Below, piece by piece: positions 43,116-52,299 of a stretch of 64,000 nucleotides of DNA. The notes beneath the pieces are model-generated. The model saw only the letters and a list, made by a program, of their open reading frames with translations. It was not told the origin of the DNA and did no database searches. The position numbers and the translations under genes were made by a program. Source of the DNA: Halopseudomonas pachastrellae (GTDB lineage: Bacteria; Pseudomonadota; Gammaproteobacteria; Pseudomonadales; Pseudomonadaceae); contig NZ_FOUD01000014.1 in the NCBI RefSeq assembly GCF_900114765.1, forward strand, positions 1 through 64,000. Reading direction: 5' to 3'. How positions within the stretch are numbered: the first letter of the stretch is position 1; the number at the start of each line of letters is the position of its first letter.

Positions 43116-44558
43116 TTATTCGCTTTCGTCATCGTCAGAACCGTCCACATTCATGTCCAGTTCCTTGATCTTGCGGGTTAGCGTGTTACGGCCCCAGCCC
43201 AGTAACTGCGCGGCATCGCGGCGTCTGCCGGCGGTGTGCTTGAGGGCTGTTTCGATCATGATGCGCTCGAATGCAGGTACTGCGATATCGAGCAGGTTGG
43301 TCACCCCGCGGGCCAGCTCCTGATCGGCCCACGTGCGCAATCCGTGCTCCCAGTGCCCGTCCGGCGCACTGTCCTGGTGCTGACTGAGCATTTCCGGGGG
43401 CAGGTCTTCAATCAGCACTTCACGGCTGGAGGCCATGACGGTGATCCAGCGGCAGGTGTTTTCCAGCTGACGCACGTTACCCGGCCAGGGCAGGTTGCGC
43501 AGGTAATCCTGGGTTTGTGCCTTGAGCACCTTGGGTTCGACGGCCAGCTCCTGGGCGGCGCGGGCGAGGAAGTGCTGAGCCAGTGCGGGGATGTCTTCGC
43601 GACGCTCCGACAGCTTGGGGATATGAATGCGGATTACATTCAGGCGGTGGAACAGGTCTTCCCGAAACTTGCCGGCCTGCACCAGGCCTTCGAGGTTCTG
43701 GTGGGTCGCGGCGATGATGCGCACGTCGACCTTGATTGGTGTGTGGCCGCCAACCCGGTAGAACTCGCCGTCAGCCAGTACGCGCAGCAGGCGGGTTTGC
43801 GTCTCTGCCGGCATGTCGCCGATCTCATCCAGAAACAGGGTGCCGCCATCGGCTTGCTCAAAGCGACCGCGGCGTTGCACGGCGGCGCCGGTGAAGGCGC
43901 CTTTCTCGTGACCGAACAGCTCGGATTCCATCAGGTCTTTCGGAATCGCCGCCATGTTCAGGGCGATGAAGGGGTTGCGCGCGCGCGGGCTGTGGCGGTG
44001 CAGGGCGTGGGCGACCAGCTCTTTACCGGTACCGGACTCGCCGTTGATCAGCACAGTGATGTTGGAGTGCGACAGGCGGCCGATGGCACGAAAGACCTCC
44101 TGCATGGCCGGCGCTTCACCGATGATCTCGGGGGTGCGGGTCTGCAGGGTTTCTTCGTTCTGCGCTTCCTGCTCGTGGGTATGCGCCAGCGCACGGCGGA
44201 CCAGGGCAACGGCCTCGTCCACGTCGAACGGTTTGGGCAGGTACTCGAAGGCGCCGCCCTGGTAGGAGGCAACGGCGCTGTCGAGATCCGAGTGGGCGGT
44301 CATGATGATCACCGGCAGCTGCGGATAACGCTCGCGCACGGTGGCCAGCAGATCCAGGCCGCTGGTGCCGGGCATGCGGATGTCGCTGATGAGAACGTCC
44401 GGATGCTGGCGCTGCAGACGCGCCAGGGCAGCGTCTGCGCTGTCAAAGGCGACGGGCTCCATGCCTTCCTGTTGCAGGGCTTTCTCCAGTACCCAGCGGA
44501 TGGAGCGGTCGTCGTCGACGATCCAGACGTTTTCGGCACGATTCTGTGAGCGGGTCAT
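43116..44558 (-). CDS. ntrC: NtrC nitrogen regulation response regulator
   Basis: 480 residues: a receiver ([14 protein letters not shown], Asp in [15 protein letters not shown]), a sigma-54 AAA+ domain with Walker A GESGTGKE, the sigma-54 contact loop GAFTGA and [10 protein letters not shown], and a Fis-type helix-turn-helix ([20 protein letters not shown]). It activates sigma-54 promoters when nitrogen is short; predicted targets in view are glnA and possibly ntrBC. It follows ntrB after 127 bases. Confidence 0.97.
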   Translation of the reverse strand: MTRSQNRAENVWIVDDDRSIRWVLEKALQQEGMEPVAFDSADAALARLQRQHPDVLISDIRMPGTSGLDLLATVRERYPQLPVIIMTAHSDLDSAVASYQGGAFEYLPKPFDVDEAVALVRRALAHTHEQEAQNEETLQTRTPEIIGEAPAMQEVFRAIGRLSHSNITVLINGESGTGKELVAHALHRHSPRARNPFIALNMAAIPKDLMESELFGHEKGAFTGAAVQRRGRFEQADGGTLFLDEIGDMPAETQTRLLRVLADGEFYRVGGHTPIKVDVRIIAATHQNLEGLVQAGKFREDLFHRLNVIRIHIPKLSERREDIPALAQHFLARAAQELAVEPKVLKAQTQDYLRNLPWPGNVRQLENTCRWITVMASSREVLIEDLPPEMLSQHQDSAPDGHWEHGLRTWADQELARGVTNLLDIAVPAFERIMIETALKHTAGRRRDAAQLLGWGRNTLTRKIKELDMNVDGSDDDESE

Positions 44559-44685
44559 AAATCGGGTCTCCAGTTCCGGTGCTACCGGCAGGCGCGCGCG
44601 CCTGAAGTTGTAGGCAGATTGTCATGAAGGCGCCGTTGCACGGGCGCGATAGGGTCCAGATAGTGTGTCTGGTTGCACAGCATGG

Positions 44686-45765
44686 TCAGTCGGCCCCGTC
44701 CAGTTCCAATGGCAGAAACAGGGTGAAGACGGTCTGTCCGGGTTCGCTGTCGCACTCGATCAGGCCGTGGTGCTGGCTGATGATGTTCTGGGTGATGGAC
44801 AGGCCGAGGCCGGTGCCGTCGGCGCGGCCACTGACCATGGGGTAAAAGATGCTTTCCACTATGTCCGACGGAATGCCGGGCCCGTTGTCGATAACTTCAA
44901 CGCGGCAGACCAGGCGGTAGCGGGTCTGGCCGATGGTGAACTGGCGCAGGGTGCGGGTGCGCAGCGTAATTTCGCCCTTCTCCAGCGGGCCGGCCGAGGC
45001 CAGCGCCTGCATGGCGTTACGCACAATATTGAGCAGCGCCTGAATCAGTTGTTCGCGGTCTGCCTGCACATCGGGGATGCTGGGGTCGTAGTCACGCTTG
45101 ATGCGCAGCGCGCCCTGGGTTTCGGCCTCGATCAGGCTGCATACGCGTTCGGTAATTTCGTGCACGTTGATCGGACGCAGGGCTGGCGGGCGGTAGGGGC
45201 CGAGCATGCTGTCGACCAGATTACGCAGGCGGTCGGCTTCTTCGATGATGACGTCGGTGTAGTCTTTCAGCGCCTCATCCGGCAGCTCGCGGGCCAGCAA
45301 CTGAGCCGCACCGCGAATCCCGCCCAGCGGGTTCTTGATCTCATGGGCCAGGCCGCGCACCAGTACCTTGGTGACTTCCTGCTTGGACAGCTGGGCTTCT
45401 TCCTTGGTGATGCGCAGCAGGCGATCACGCGGGTAAAGCTCAATCAGCAGCCAGTTGCGTTTGGCGGCAATGATCGGCGTGACCGAGTAATCCACCATCA
45501 GGCTCTGGCCGTTGTTCAGCGTCAGCTGAGCCTCACGTTTGGTAAAGGGGTGGCCGTGTTCGACGGCGTTATGCAGCGATTCCAGTGCTGCAGCCGTATC
45601 GCTAAAGAGGTCGGCGACCGGTTGCTGATGCACCCGCTGGCCACTGACCGCCAGCAGCATTTCCGCGGCCGGGTTCATAAAGCTCAGGCGCAGCTCGCCA
45701 TCGAGCAGCAGTACGGCGGTGGTCAGGTTATCGAGAATCTGGCGTAAAAATCGATCAGGCAGCAT
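44686..45765 (-). CDS. ntrB: NtrB nitrogen sensor histidine kinase
   Basis: 359 residues from the ATG at 45765 (MLPDRFLRQILDNLTTAVLLL); a longer frame is rejected because this is the family start. PAS domain at about 5-110, the HisKA motif RGLAHEIKNPLGGIRGAAQLL, and a catalytic domain with NIVRNAMQAL, DNGPGIP and GTGLGLSITQNI. Cytosolic, no membrane segments. It phosphorylates NtrC unless PII stops it. Confidence 0.96.
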   Translation of the reverse strand: MLPDRFLRQILDNLTTAVLLLDGELRLSFMNPAAEMLLAVSGQRVHQQPVADLFSDTAAALESLHNAVEHGHPFTKREAQLTLNNGQSLMVDYSVTPIIAAKRNWLLIELYPRDRLLRITKEEAQLSKQEVTKVLVRGLAHEIKNPLGGIRGAAQLLARELPDEALKDYTDVIIEEADRLRNLVDSMLGPYRPPALRPINVHEITERVCSLIEAETQGALRIKRDYDPSIPDVQADREQLIQALLNIVRNAMQALASAGPLEKGEITLRTRTLRQFTIGQTRYRLVCRVEVIDNGPGIPSDIVESIFYPMVSGRADGTGLGLSITQNIISQHHGLIECDSEPGQTVFTLFLPLELDGAD

Positions 45766-46075
45766 GGCGGTATCCGTGGTTTGCACAGAGAAATGCAAGA
45801 AGCGATCCAATTCGGGGCGCGCCGTGGCGTAACTGCGCCTGGTTCTGCCCGTTTCTGTGACGGCCTGCCGTTTATGGCTGACGCAACGGGTGCAGCGCCC
45901 GTATTGTCTGGCGCGGAGGCTGCGCTGCAATGCAGCACAACAACGTCTGATAAGGTAGCGGGGCGCCCGCTGTGTCGCCTCGCGCGCCTGAGTATGGTGC
46001 GCAAGGCGGTGCGTTCAGGTGGGAGTATGCACTGTATTGGTGCGCTGCGTCAGCCTGGTATCTGGGCTGTGCTGG
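45766..46075. other. Intergenic region upstream of ntrB
   Basis: 310 bases without a plausible gene. It contains an NtrC-like dyad at 46028-46044 and a 13-base palindrome, GCTGCA-A-TGCAGC, at 45924-45936. No sigma-54 promoter pattern (GG-N10-GC with a good flank) was found on the minus strand here. Confidence 0.55.
46028..46044. promoter_or_regulatory. Candidate NtrC-binding dyad upstream of ntrBC
   Basis: TGCACTGTATTGGTGCG matches the known NtrC consensus (TGCACYA-N3-TGGTGCA) at nearly all conserved positions. It lies about 263 bases upstream of ntrB and just after the DUF4124 stop. It could serve autoregulation of ntrBC. Confidence 0.55.
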
Positions 46076-46717
46076 TCAGCCGCCGGTGGCGGGTGGGCGA
46101 GGTACGTTTGGCGCGGCCGGTGCGGCGGGTGCAGTCGGAGCCTGGTTGGCGCCGCCGATGCGCCCCGGCTGGTTCAGCGAGGTGCGTTGCACATGCAGGG
46201 TGATGCCGGTGCTGGCGCTGATCTCATTACCTTGGCTGTTGGTGACCACGGCCTCAACCAGGTGGGAGCCGCGGTCCAGATTGGTGACGGTCAGTTCCGC
46301 TTGGCCCTGACCCGCGCCGGGCAGGGCCTGCTCAGTCAGCTCTCCATCGACGCGTGCACGCAGCAGGTGGCCGGCGCGGAGCGGTGGGTCCAGCGCCACG
46401 GTCAGGGTCACGTTGCCATCGTTTGCGCGCACGGGGGTGTCGTTGGCCGGGCTGGTGATCTCAAGGCGCCGATAGCTGCCGCTGACTGCGGAGCTGCTGT
46501 TGCTGCTGGAGCTGGAGCTGCTGTTTTCGTAGGCGGGAATCGGCTTGGGCGCTTCCATGCTGTTGGGCGCGCTGACCTCGATGCGTTTGGCGTTGGGGTT
46601 GGGCTTGTCCGAGTAGACGGTGTTGCCGTTGGCATCGGTCCAGGTGTACACATCGGCCCAGGCGGGGCTGGCGCAGAGCAGAGCGCTGCACAGGGCGGTG
46701 AGTAGGGTGCGCGACAT
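46076..46717 (-). CDS. DUF4124 domain-containing secreted protein
   Basis: 213 residues from the ATG at 46717, after AAGGAG. Signal peptide (MSRTLLTALCSALLCASPAWA), then DUF4124 (DVYTWTDANGNTVYSDKPNP), a poly-Ser stretch (NSSSSSSSNSSS, about residues 64-75), a beta-rich domain and a Pro/Ala tail. Commonly found between glnA and ntrB in pseudomonads. The function is unknown, probably periplasmic or cell-envelope. Confidence 0.85.
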   Translation of the reverse strand: MSRTLLTALCSALLCASPAWADVYTWTDANGNTVYSDKPNPNAKRIEVSAPNSMEAPKPIPAYENSSSSSSSNSSSAVSGSYRRLEITSPANDTPVRANDGNVTLTVALDPPLRAGHLLRARVDGELTEQALPGAGQGQAELTVTNLDRGSHLVEAVVTNSQGNEISASTGITLHVQRTSLNQPGRIGGANQAPTAPAAPAAPNVPRPPATGG

Positions 46718-46802
46718 GATGGTGCTCTCCTTGAGACGAACTCTCATGCTGGCACCGTATGCCGATACTGGCAACTGTCGGTGAATGGCTGGCGACAGGC
46801 GT

Positions 46803-46834
46803 AAAAAAAGGGCGCCCGAGTGGGCGCCCTTTTT
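46803..46834. terminator. Bidirectional intrinsic terminator after glnA
   Basis: A run of A, then GGGCGCCC, GAGT and GGGCGCCC, then a run of T: a perfect stem with T-tracts on both strands. It lies just after the glnA stop on the minus strand and upstream of the DUF4124 gene, so it isolates the two. Confidence 0.88.
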
Positions 46835-46856
46835 GCGTGTTGCAACCGCAGCAGGA

Positions 46857-48260
46857 TCAGACGCTGTAGTACAGGTCGTATTCCAGCGGGTGAACGAAGG
46901 TGCGAACCTTGATTTCTTCGGCGCTCTTGAGCTCGATGTAAGCGTCGATGAATTCGTTGGTGAACACGTCGCCCTTGGTCAGGAACTCACGACCGGCGTC
47001 CAGAGACTCCAGTGCTTCCTTCAGGCTGCCGCACACCTGCGGGATCTGTGCGGACTCTTCCGGCGGCAGATCGTACAGGTTCTTGTCGGCTGCATCGCCA
47101 GGGTGGATCTTGTTCTGGATACCGTCCAGGCCCGCCATCAGCAGTGCTGCGAAGCACAGGTAGGGGTTGGCAGCCGGGTCAGGGAAGCGAGCTTCGATGC
47201 GGCGTGCTTTCGGGCTGGAAACGTACGGGATACGGATCGAGGCAGAGCGGTTGCGGGCGGAGTAGGCCAGCATGACCGGTGCTTCGAAGCCCGGAACCAG
47301 ACGCTTGTAAGAGTTGGTAGACGGGTTGGTGAACGCGTTCAGTGCCTTACCGTGCTTGATGATACCGCCGATGAAGTACAGAGCGGTGTCGGACAGGCCG
47401 GAGTAGCCTTCGCCAGCAAAGGTGTTGTTGCCGTCTTTGGCGATGGACATGTGAACGTGCATACCGGAACCGTTGTCGCCGTACAGCGGCTTCGGCATGA
47501 AGGTAGCGGTCTTGCCGAACGCGTCAGCAACGTTGTGTACGCAGTACTTCAGGGTTTGCACTTCGTCGGCTTTCTTCACCAGGGTGTTGAACAGCACGCC
47601 GATTTCGTTCTGGCCAGCAGTTGCCACTTCGTGGTGGTGAACTTCGATGGTCAGGCCCATTTCTTCCATGGCGTTACACATGGCAGTACGGATTTCGTGG
47701 TCGTGATCGACCGGCGGAACCGGGAAGTAACCGCCTTTGACGCCCGGACGGTGGCCTTTGTTGCCAGTCTCGAAGTCGCCGTCAGTGTTCCAGGAAGCCT
47801 GCTCGGAGAAGATCTTGAACATGGAGCCGGAGATGTCGGACTTGAATTTCACTTCGTCGAATACGAAGAATTCCGGCTCCGGGCCAACGAATACGGTGTC
47901 ACCGATACCGGTGGACTTCAGGTACTCTTCAGCGCGCTTGGCGATGCCGCGCGGGTCGCGCTCGTAGCCCTGCATGGTGGAAGGCTCGATGATGTCGCAC
48001 ACGATGATCAGGGTCGGCTCTTCAGTGAAGGGGTCCAGAACGGCAGTGCTGTCATCGGGCATGAGGATCATGTCGGACGCTTCGATGCCTTTCCAGCCGG
48101 CAATCGAGGAGCCGTCGAACATCTTGCCGTCTTCGAAGAAGTCTTCGTTAACGTCGCGGGCCGGCATGGTGACGTGCTGTTGTTTGCCCTTGGTGTCGGT
48201 GAAGCGCAGGTCTACCCACTTCACGTCATGCTCGTTGATCAGTTGCATCGCTTTCGACAT
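46857..48260 (-). CDS. glnA: Glutamine synthetase, type I
   Basis: 467 residues from the ATG at 48260, with GGAGGAAACC before it; a start 37 codons upstream lies beyond the mapped promoter and is rejected. The beta-grasp N-domain is followed by the catalytic barrel ([28 protein letters not shown]). The adenylylation tyrosine is in NLYDLPPEE, so GlnE control is expected. Transcribed from a sigma-54 promoter with NtrC sites upstream. Confidence 0.98.
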   Translation of the reverse strand: MSKAMQLINEHDVKWVDLRFTDTKGKQQHVTMPARDVNEDFFEDGKMFDGSSIAGWKGIEASDMILMPDDSTAVLDPFTEEPTLIIVCDIIEPSTMQGYERDPRGIAKRAEEYLKSTGIGDTVFVGPEPEFFVFDEVKFKSDISGSMFKIFSEQASWNTDGDFETGNKGHRPGVKGGYFPVPPVDHDHEIRTAMCNAMEEMGLTIEVHHHEVATAGQNEIGVLFNTLVKKADEVQTLKYCVHNVADAFGKTATFMPKPLYGDNGSGMHVHMSIAKDGNNTFAGEGYSGLSDTALYFIGGIIKHGKALNAFTNPSTNSYKRLVPGFEAPVMLAYSARNRSASIRIPYVSSPKARRIEARFPDPAANPYLCFAALLMAGLDGIQNKIHPGDAADKNLYDLPPEESAQIPQVCGSLKEALESLDAGREFLTKGDVFTNEFIDAYIELKSAEEIKVRTFVHPLEYDLYYSV

Positions 48261-48354
48261 GGTTTCCTCCAAAAGGAATCGTTTGCCAGACAGCCGGTCT
48301 GGCGCCTTATATAACGTCCAGCGGGCGGGCCGCTGCTCGGTTGCATTACAAGTG

Positions 48355-48370
48355 AGCAAAAGGTGTGCCA
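48355..48370 (-). promoter_or_regulatory. Sigma-54 (RpoN) promoter of glnA
   Basis: On the minus strand TGGCAC-ACCTT-TTGCT is a perfect -24/-12 match. The predicted transcription start is at about 48344, giving an 84-base leader. Confidence 0.92.
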
Positions 48371-48443
48371 TTTCGGAGCATGGCCTGTAGCCCCCGCAAT
48401 CAGGGCCTTTTGCTTCGGATTCTGCGGCTGCGCACCAATTAAG

Positions 48444-48460
48444 AGCACTGTGTTGGTGCG
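48444..48460. promoter_or_regulatory. NtrC box 1 upstream of glnA
   Basis: GCACTGTGTTGGTGC within a 17-base dyad close to TGCACYA-N3-TGGTGCA. Its centre is about 108 bases before the predicted start of transcription. Confidence 0.8.
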
Positions 48461-48474
48461 GCGCGTGCCGCTAC

Positions 48475-48491
48475 TGCACTAAATTGGTGCC
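48475..48491. promoter_or_regulatory. NtrC box 2 upstream of glnA
   Basis: TGCACTAAATTGGTGCC, a near-perfect NtrC dyad. It is centred 31 bases (three helical turns) from box 1 and about 139 bases before the start. The 313-base glnA-thiI gap also contains a weaker third match at 48431-48447. Confidence 0.85.
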
Positions 48492-48573
48492 GTTGTGCCC
48501 GATTTAGTTACCCAAGCGCCGTGCGCCGGCTGCGGGTATAATGCAGCGCTTTGCGCACGATATGCCACCCCCC

Positions 48574-50028
48574 ATGAAACTGATCATCAAATTCTTCCCC
48601 GAAATCACCATCAAGAGCCGTCAGGTTCGTAAGCGCTTTGTTGCCCAACTCAAGGGCAACCTGAAGAAGGTGCTTGCCGCCATTGACCCGCAGGCGCGGG
48701 TCAATGGCAACTGGGACAGCCTGGAAGTCAATCTCGGGAGCGATCCGGCGCTGCAACAGCAGTGTATCGAGCGCCTGCGCAACACGCCCGGCATCGCGCA
48801 CTTTTTCGCCGTGCAGGAGTACCCGCTGGGTACGGTAGACGAGTTGGTCGAGCTGTGCGTAGCCAACCTGGGGGATCAGGTGCAGGGCAAGACCTTCGCC
48901 GTGCGCTGCAAGCGTGTGGGCACGCACCCGTTCTCCTCGCAGGACGTGGCGATCAAGGTAGGCAGTGCGCTGAACCGCCGCTGCGGCGCCGCTGGCGTTT
49001 CGCTGAAGCAGCCGGAGGTTGAGGTTCACGTTGAAATTCGTGACCAGAAAATCTATCTGATTCAGGCCCGTCACGAGGGCATGGGTGGTTTCCCGTTGGG
49101 GACCATGGAGCCGGTACTCAGCCTGCTCTCGGGCGGCTTTGACTCCACCGTGGCCAGCTATCAGATGCTGCAGCGCGGCTTGCTGCCGCACTTTGTGTTC
49201 TTCAACCTCGGTGGCCGTGCACATGAGCTGGGTGTGCGTCAGGTTGCGCATTATCTGTGGGAGCGTTATGCCACCAGCCACCGTCTGCGCTTCGTCAGCG
49301 TGCCCTTTGAGGGGGTGGTGGCCGAGATCCTGCAGAACGTCGAGAACAGCCAGATGGGGGTGGTGCTCAAGCGCATGATGCTGCGCGCGGCGGACCGGGT
49401 GGCCTACCGTCTAGGCATCGATGCGCTGGTCACCGGTGAGGCGATTGCCCAGGTGGCCAGCCAGACCCTGCCCAACCTCAGTGTGATTGATCAGGTCGCC
49501 GAGCGCTTTGTGGTGCGCCCGCTGATCACCACCAGCAAGCTGGATATCATCGACATTGCGCGCCGTATCGGCACGTTGGAGTTTTCCAGCAGCATGCCGG
49601 AATACTGCGGAGTAATCTCTGTCGGGCCGGCCATCCGTACCACGGTGCCGCGGGTTGAAGCTGCCGAGGGCAGTTTCAACTTTGAGGTCTTGTCGCAGGC
49701 GGTGGAGAACGCTGCTTACTCCGAATGCAGCGAGCTGGGCGAAATGATGGAGGAAGGCTCGCCGGTAGAGATCGTCGAGCAGGCGCTGACCGGCCAGATC
49801 GTGCTGGACATCCGCCACCCCGACGAACAGGAGGCGCGCCCGCTGCAGCTTGACGGCATCGAGGTGCAACCGGTGCCCTTCTACACCCTCAACAGCCGCT
49901 TCCCCGACCTGGACCCCTCCCGCGCCTACCTGCTGTACTGCGAGAAAGGCGTGATGAGCCAGCTGCACGCGCAGTATCTGCTCGATGAGGGGTATGGGAA
50001 TGTGCGGGTGTTGAGGGTGAAGCGCTAG
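48574..50028 (+). CDS. thiI: ThiI, tRNA uracil 4-sulfurtransferase with rhodanese domain
   Basis: 484 residues from the ATG at 48574 (MKLIIKFFPEITIKSRQVRK). NFLD/THUMP RNA-binding domains come first (to about 165), then the PP-loop LLSGGFDSTVASYQML, then a C-terminal rhodanese domain with the sulfur-carrying Cys in LLYCEKGVMS; the partner Cys is in MPEYCGVIS. It makes 4-thiouridine at tRNA position 8; with the rhodanese domain it can also serve thiazole synthesis. Divergent from glnA. Confidence 0.95.
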   Translation: MKLIIKFFPEITIKSRQVRKRFVAQLKGNLKKVLAAIDPQARVNGNWDSLEVNLGSDPALQQQCIERLRNTPGIAHFFAVQEYPLGTVDELVELCVANLGDQVQGKTFAVRCKRVGTHPFSSQDVAIKVGSALNRRCGAAGVSLKQPEVEVHVEIRDQKIYLIQARHEGMGGFPLGTMEPVLSLLSGGFDSTVASYQMLQRGLLPHFVFFNLGGRAHELGVRQVAHYLWERYATSHRLRFVSVPFEGVVAEILQNVENSQMGVVLKRMMLRAADRVAYRLGIDALVTGEAIAQVASQTLPNLSVIDQVAERFVVRPLITTSKLDIIDIARRIGTLEFSSSMPEYCGVISVGPAIRTTVPRVEAAEGSFNFEVLSQAVENAAYSECSELGEMMEEGSPVEIVEQALTGQIVLDIRHPDEQEARPLQLDGIEVQPVPFYTLNSRFPDLDPSRAYLLYCEKGVMSQLHAQYLLDEGYGNVRVLRVKR

Positions 50029-50052
50029 CGCCCCGCGCGGGCGCTTGAACTA

Positions 50053-50208
50053 CAAGCCTCACGCTACAAGCAAAACAGGGTGTGCTGCGCGGCGGGGCTG
50101 TAAAGGACTTTCAGGTTCGTGCTGGCGGCGCCGCTGCAAGAAGCCCGCACGGTCGGGAAAGAGCGGGTTTTACTTGCAGCTGGAGGCTTGCGGCTTGAAG
50201 CTCGCTTG
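50053..50208. repeat. Heptamer inverted-array element, copy D (thiI-typA)
   Basis: The left arm is CTACAAG, CCTCACG, CTACAAG (about 50053-50073). A GC-rich spacer holds the thiI terminator, and the right arm is TTGCAGC, TGGAGGC, TTGCGGC, TTGAAGC (about 50174-50201). The left arm is approximately the reverse complement of the right. It is more degenerate than copies A-C but has the same 7-base period. Confidence 0.65.
50144..50171 (+). terminator. Candidate terminator of thiI
   Basis: CCCGC and GCGGG pair around a 14-base loop and are followed by TTTT. A short stem, so moderate strength; it lies inside the spacer of repeat copy D. Confidence 0.5.
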
Positions 50209-50249
50209 CGCGCTTGAACAAAAAACACACACTGTAACCCCCGTCTCTG

Positions 50250-50255
50250 TATAAT
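50250..50255 (+). promoter_or_regulatory. -10 element upstream of typA
   Basis: A perfect TATAAT 57 bases before the typA start codon. The spaced -35 position (about 50227-50232, ACACAC) is poor, so the promoter may need an activator or be weak. Confidence 0.55.
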
Positions 50256-50311
50256 GCCCCCCTCTTTTTTTCAGTATGCCGGCTTGCGCCGCGCCACTCA
50301 GGACACTCACA

Positions 50312-52123
50312 GTGATCGAGAATCTCCGCAATATCGCCATCATCGCCCACGTTGACCACGGTAAGACCACGCTGGTTGATGCCCTGCTGCGTCAGTCCGG
50401 TACCCTGGATCGCAAGGAGCTGGATTCCGAGCGGATCATGGATTCCAACGACCAGGAGAAGGAGCGCGGCATTACCATTCTGGCGAAGAACACCGCCATC
50501 AAATGGAACGGCTACAACATCAACATCGTAGACACCCCCGGCCACGCCGACTTCGGTGGCGAGGTTGAGCGCGTTATGTCCATGGTTGACTCGGTACTGC
50601 TGCTGGTCGACGCGGTAGACGGCCCGATGCCGCAAACCCGCTTCGTAACCCAGAAGGCCTTCCAGGCCGGTCTGCGTCCGATCGTTGTGGTGAACAAGAT
50701 TGACCGTCCGGGCGCGCGCCCTGATTGGGTTATCGATCAGGTATTCGACCTGTTCGACAGCCTGGGTGCGACTGACGAGCAGCTGGACTTCCCGTTCGTT
50801 TACGCCTCCGCGATCAACGGCATCGCCGGTATGGACCCGGAAGACATGCAGGACGATCTGACCCCGCTGTTCCAGACTATCGTTGACCGCGTTCCGTCCC
50901 CGGACGTTGACCTCGACGGCCCGTTCCAGATGCAAATCTCTGCGCTGGACTACAACAGCTTCCTGGGTGTCATCGGCATCGGCCGCATCCGTCGCGGCAA
51001 GGTCAAGACCAATACCCCGGTCACCTCCATCGATGCCAGCGGCAAGAAGCGCAATGGCCGTATTCTGAAGATCATGGGTCACCACGGTCTGCAGCGCGTT
51101 GAAGTGGAAGAAGCACAAGCCGGCGACATCGTCTGCATCAGCGGTTTTGATCCGCTGTTCATCTCCGACACCCTGTGCGACCAGCAGAACGTTGAAGCCA
51201 TGCCGGCGCTGACCGTCGACGAGCCGACCGTAAGCATGACCTTCCAGGTCAACGATTCGCCGTTCGCCGGTAAAGAAGGCAAGTTCGTCACCAGTCGCAA
51301 CATCAAAGAGCGTCTGGAGAAGGAACTGCTGCACAACGTAGCCCTGCGCGTTGAAGAAGGCGACAGCGCTGACAAGTTCAAGGTCTCCGGTCGTGGTGAG
51401 CTGCACCTGTCGGTACTGATCGAAACCATGCGTCGCGAAGGCTTCGAGCTGGGTATTTCCCGTCCTGAGGTAGTGATCAAGGAAATCGACGGCGAGAAGC
51501 AGGAGCCGTACGAGAACGTCACCATCGACATCGAAGAGCAGCACCAGGGTCCGATCATGGAGCAAATGGGGCTGCGTAAGGGTGACCTGGGCAACATGGT
51601 TCCGGATGGCAAGGGTCGTCTGCGTCTGGAGTACGTTGTACCGGCCCGTGGCCTGATCGGCTTCCGTAACAGCTTCCTGACCATGACCTCTGGTACCGGC
51701 ATCATCACCAGTACTTTCAGCCACTACGGCCCGGTCAAGCAGGGTGATGTTGCGCATCGTCAGAATGGCGTACTGGTCTCCATGGCGACGGGTAAGGCAC
51801 TGACCTACTCGCTGGAAACCCTGCAGGATCGCGGCAAGCTGTTCCTGGAGCCGGGTCAGGATATCTACGAAGGCCAGCTGGCCGGTATCCACAGCCGTGA
51901 CAACGATCTGGTCATCAACCCGACCAAGGGCAAGAAGCTCGACAACATGCGTGCTTCCGGCAAGGATGAAACCATCCAGCTGGTACCGCCGGTCAAGTTC
52001 ACCCTGGAGCAGGCGCTGGAGTTCATCGATGACGATGAGCTGGTTGAAGTAACGCCCAAGTCAATTCGTCTGCGCAAAAAGCTGCTGAGCGAGACCGACC
52101 GCAAGCGCGCCAGCAAGAACTAA
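50312..52123 (+). CDS. typA: TypA/BipA ribosome-associated GTPase
   Basis: 603 residues from a GTG at 50312 (read as [20 protein letters not shown]). An upstream ATG at 50276 would add 12 residues but sits directly after the promoter. G-domain motifs [21 protein letters not shown] and [12 protein letters not shown]; then EF-G-like domains and the TypA C-terminal domain ([17 protein letters not shown]). It acts in ribosome assembly and stress and cold adaptation. Confidence 0.96.
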   Translation: MIENLRNIAIIAHVDHGKTTLVDALLRQSGTLDRKELDSERIMDSNDQEKERGITILAKNTAIKWNGYNINIVDTPGHADFGGEVERVMSMVDSVLLLVDAVDGPMPQTRFVTQKAFQAGLRPIVVVNKIDRPGARPDWVIDQVFDLFDSLGATDEQLDFPFVYASAINGIAGMDPEDMQDDLTPLFQTIVDRVPSPDVDLDGPFQMQISALDYNSFLGVIGIGRIRRGKVKTNTPVTSIDASGKKRNGRILKIMGHHGLQRVEVEEAQAGDIVCISGFDPLFISDTLCDQQNVEAMPALTVDEPTVSMTFQVNDSPFAGKEGKFVTSRNIKERLEKELLHNVALRVEEGDSADKFKVSGRGELHLSVLIETMRREGFELGISRPEVVIKEIDGEKQEPYENVTIDIEEQHQGPIMEQMGLRKGDLGNMVPDGKGRLRLEYVVPARGLIGFRNSFLTMTSGTGIITSTFSHYGPVKQGDVAHRQNGVLVSMATGKALTYSLETLQDRGKLFLEPGQDIYEGQLAGIHSRDNDLVINPTKGKKLDNMRASGKDETIQLVPPVKFTLEQALEFIDDDELVEVTPKSIRLRKKLLSETDRKRASKN

Positions 52124-52140
52124 GGCAGCCGCTGGTCAAG

Positions 52141-52173
52141 AAACCCGCTCCGGATTCCGGCGCGGGTTTTTTT
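52141..52173 (+). terminator. Intrinsic terminator of typA
   Basis: ACCCGC and GCGGGT pair around a loop that contains a second small palindrome (CCGGATTCCGG), followed by seven T. Confidence 0.85.
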
Positions 52174-52299
52174 GCGTCCAAAGGTCGGGGTTGGCGCAAT
52201 GCCCGACCAATGGCCAGCTTATAAAGGCAAAATAAAAAAATCAGAGTGATATCATATTGATGTCAAGTTGTGCGTAACGTACTGCCGTGGGGGCGGATG

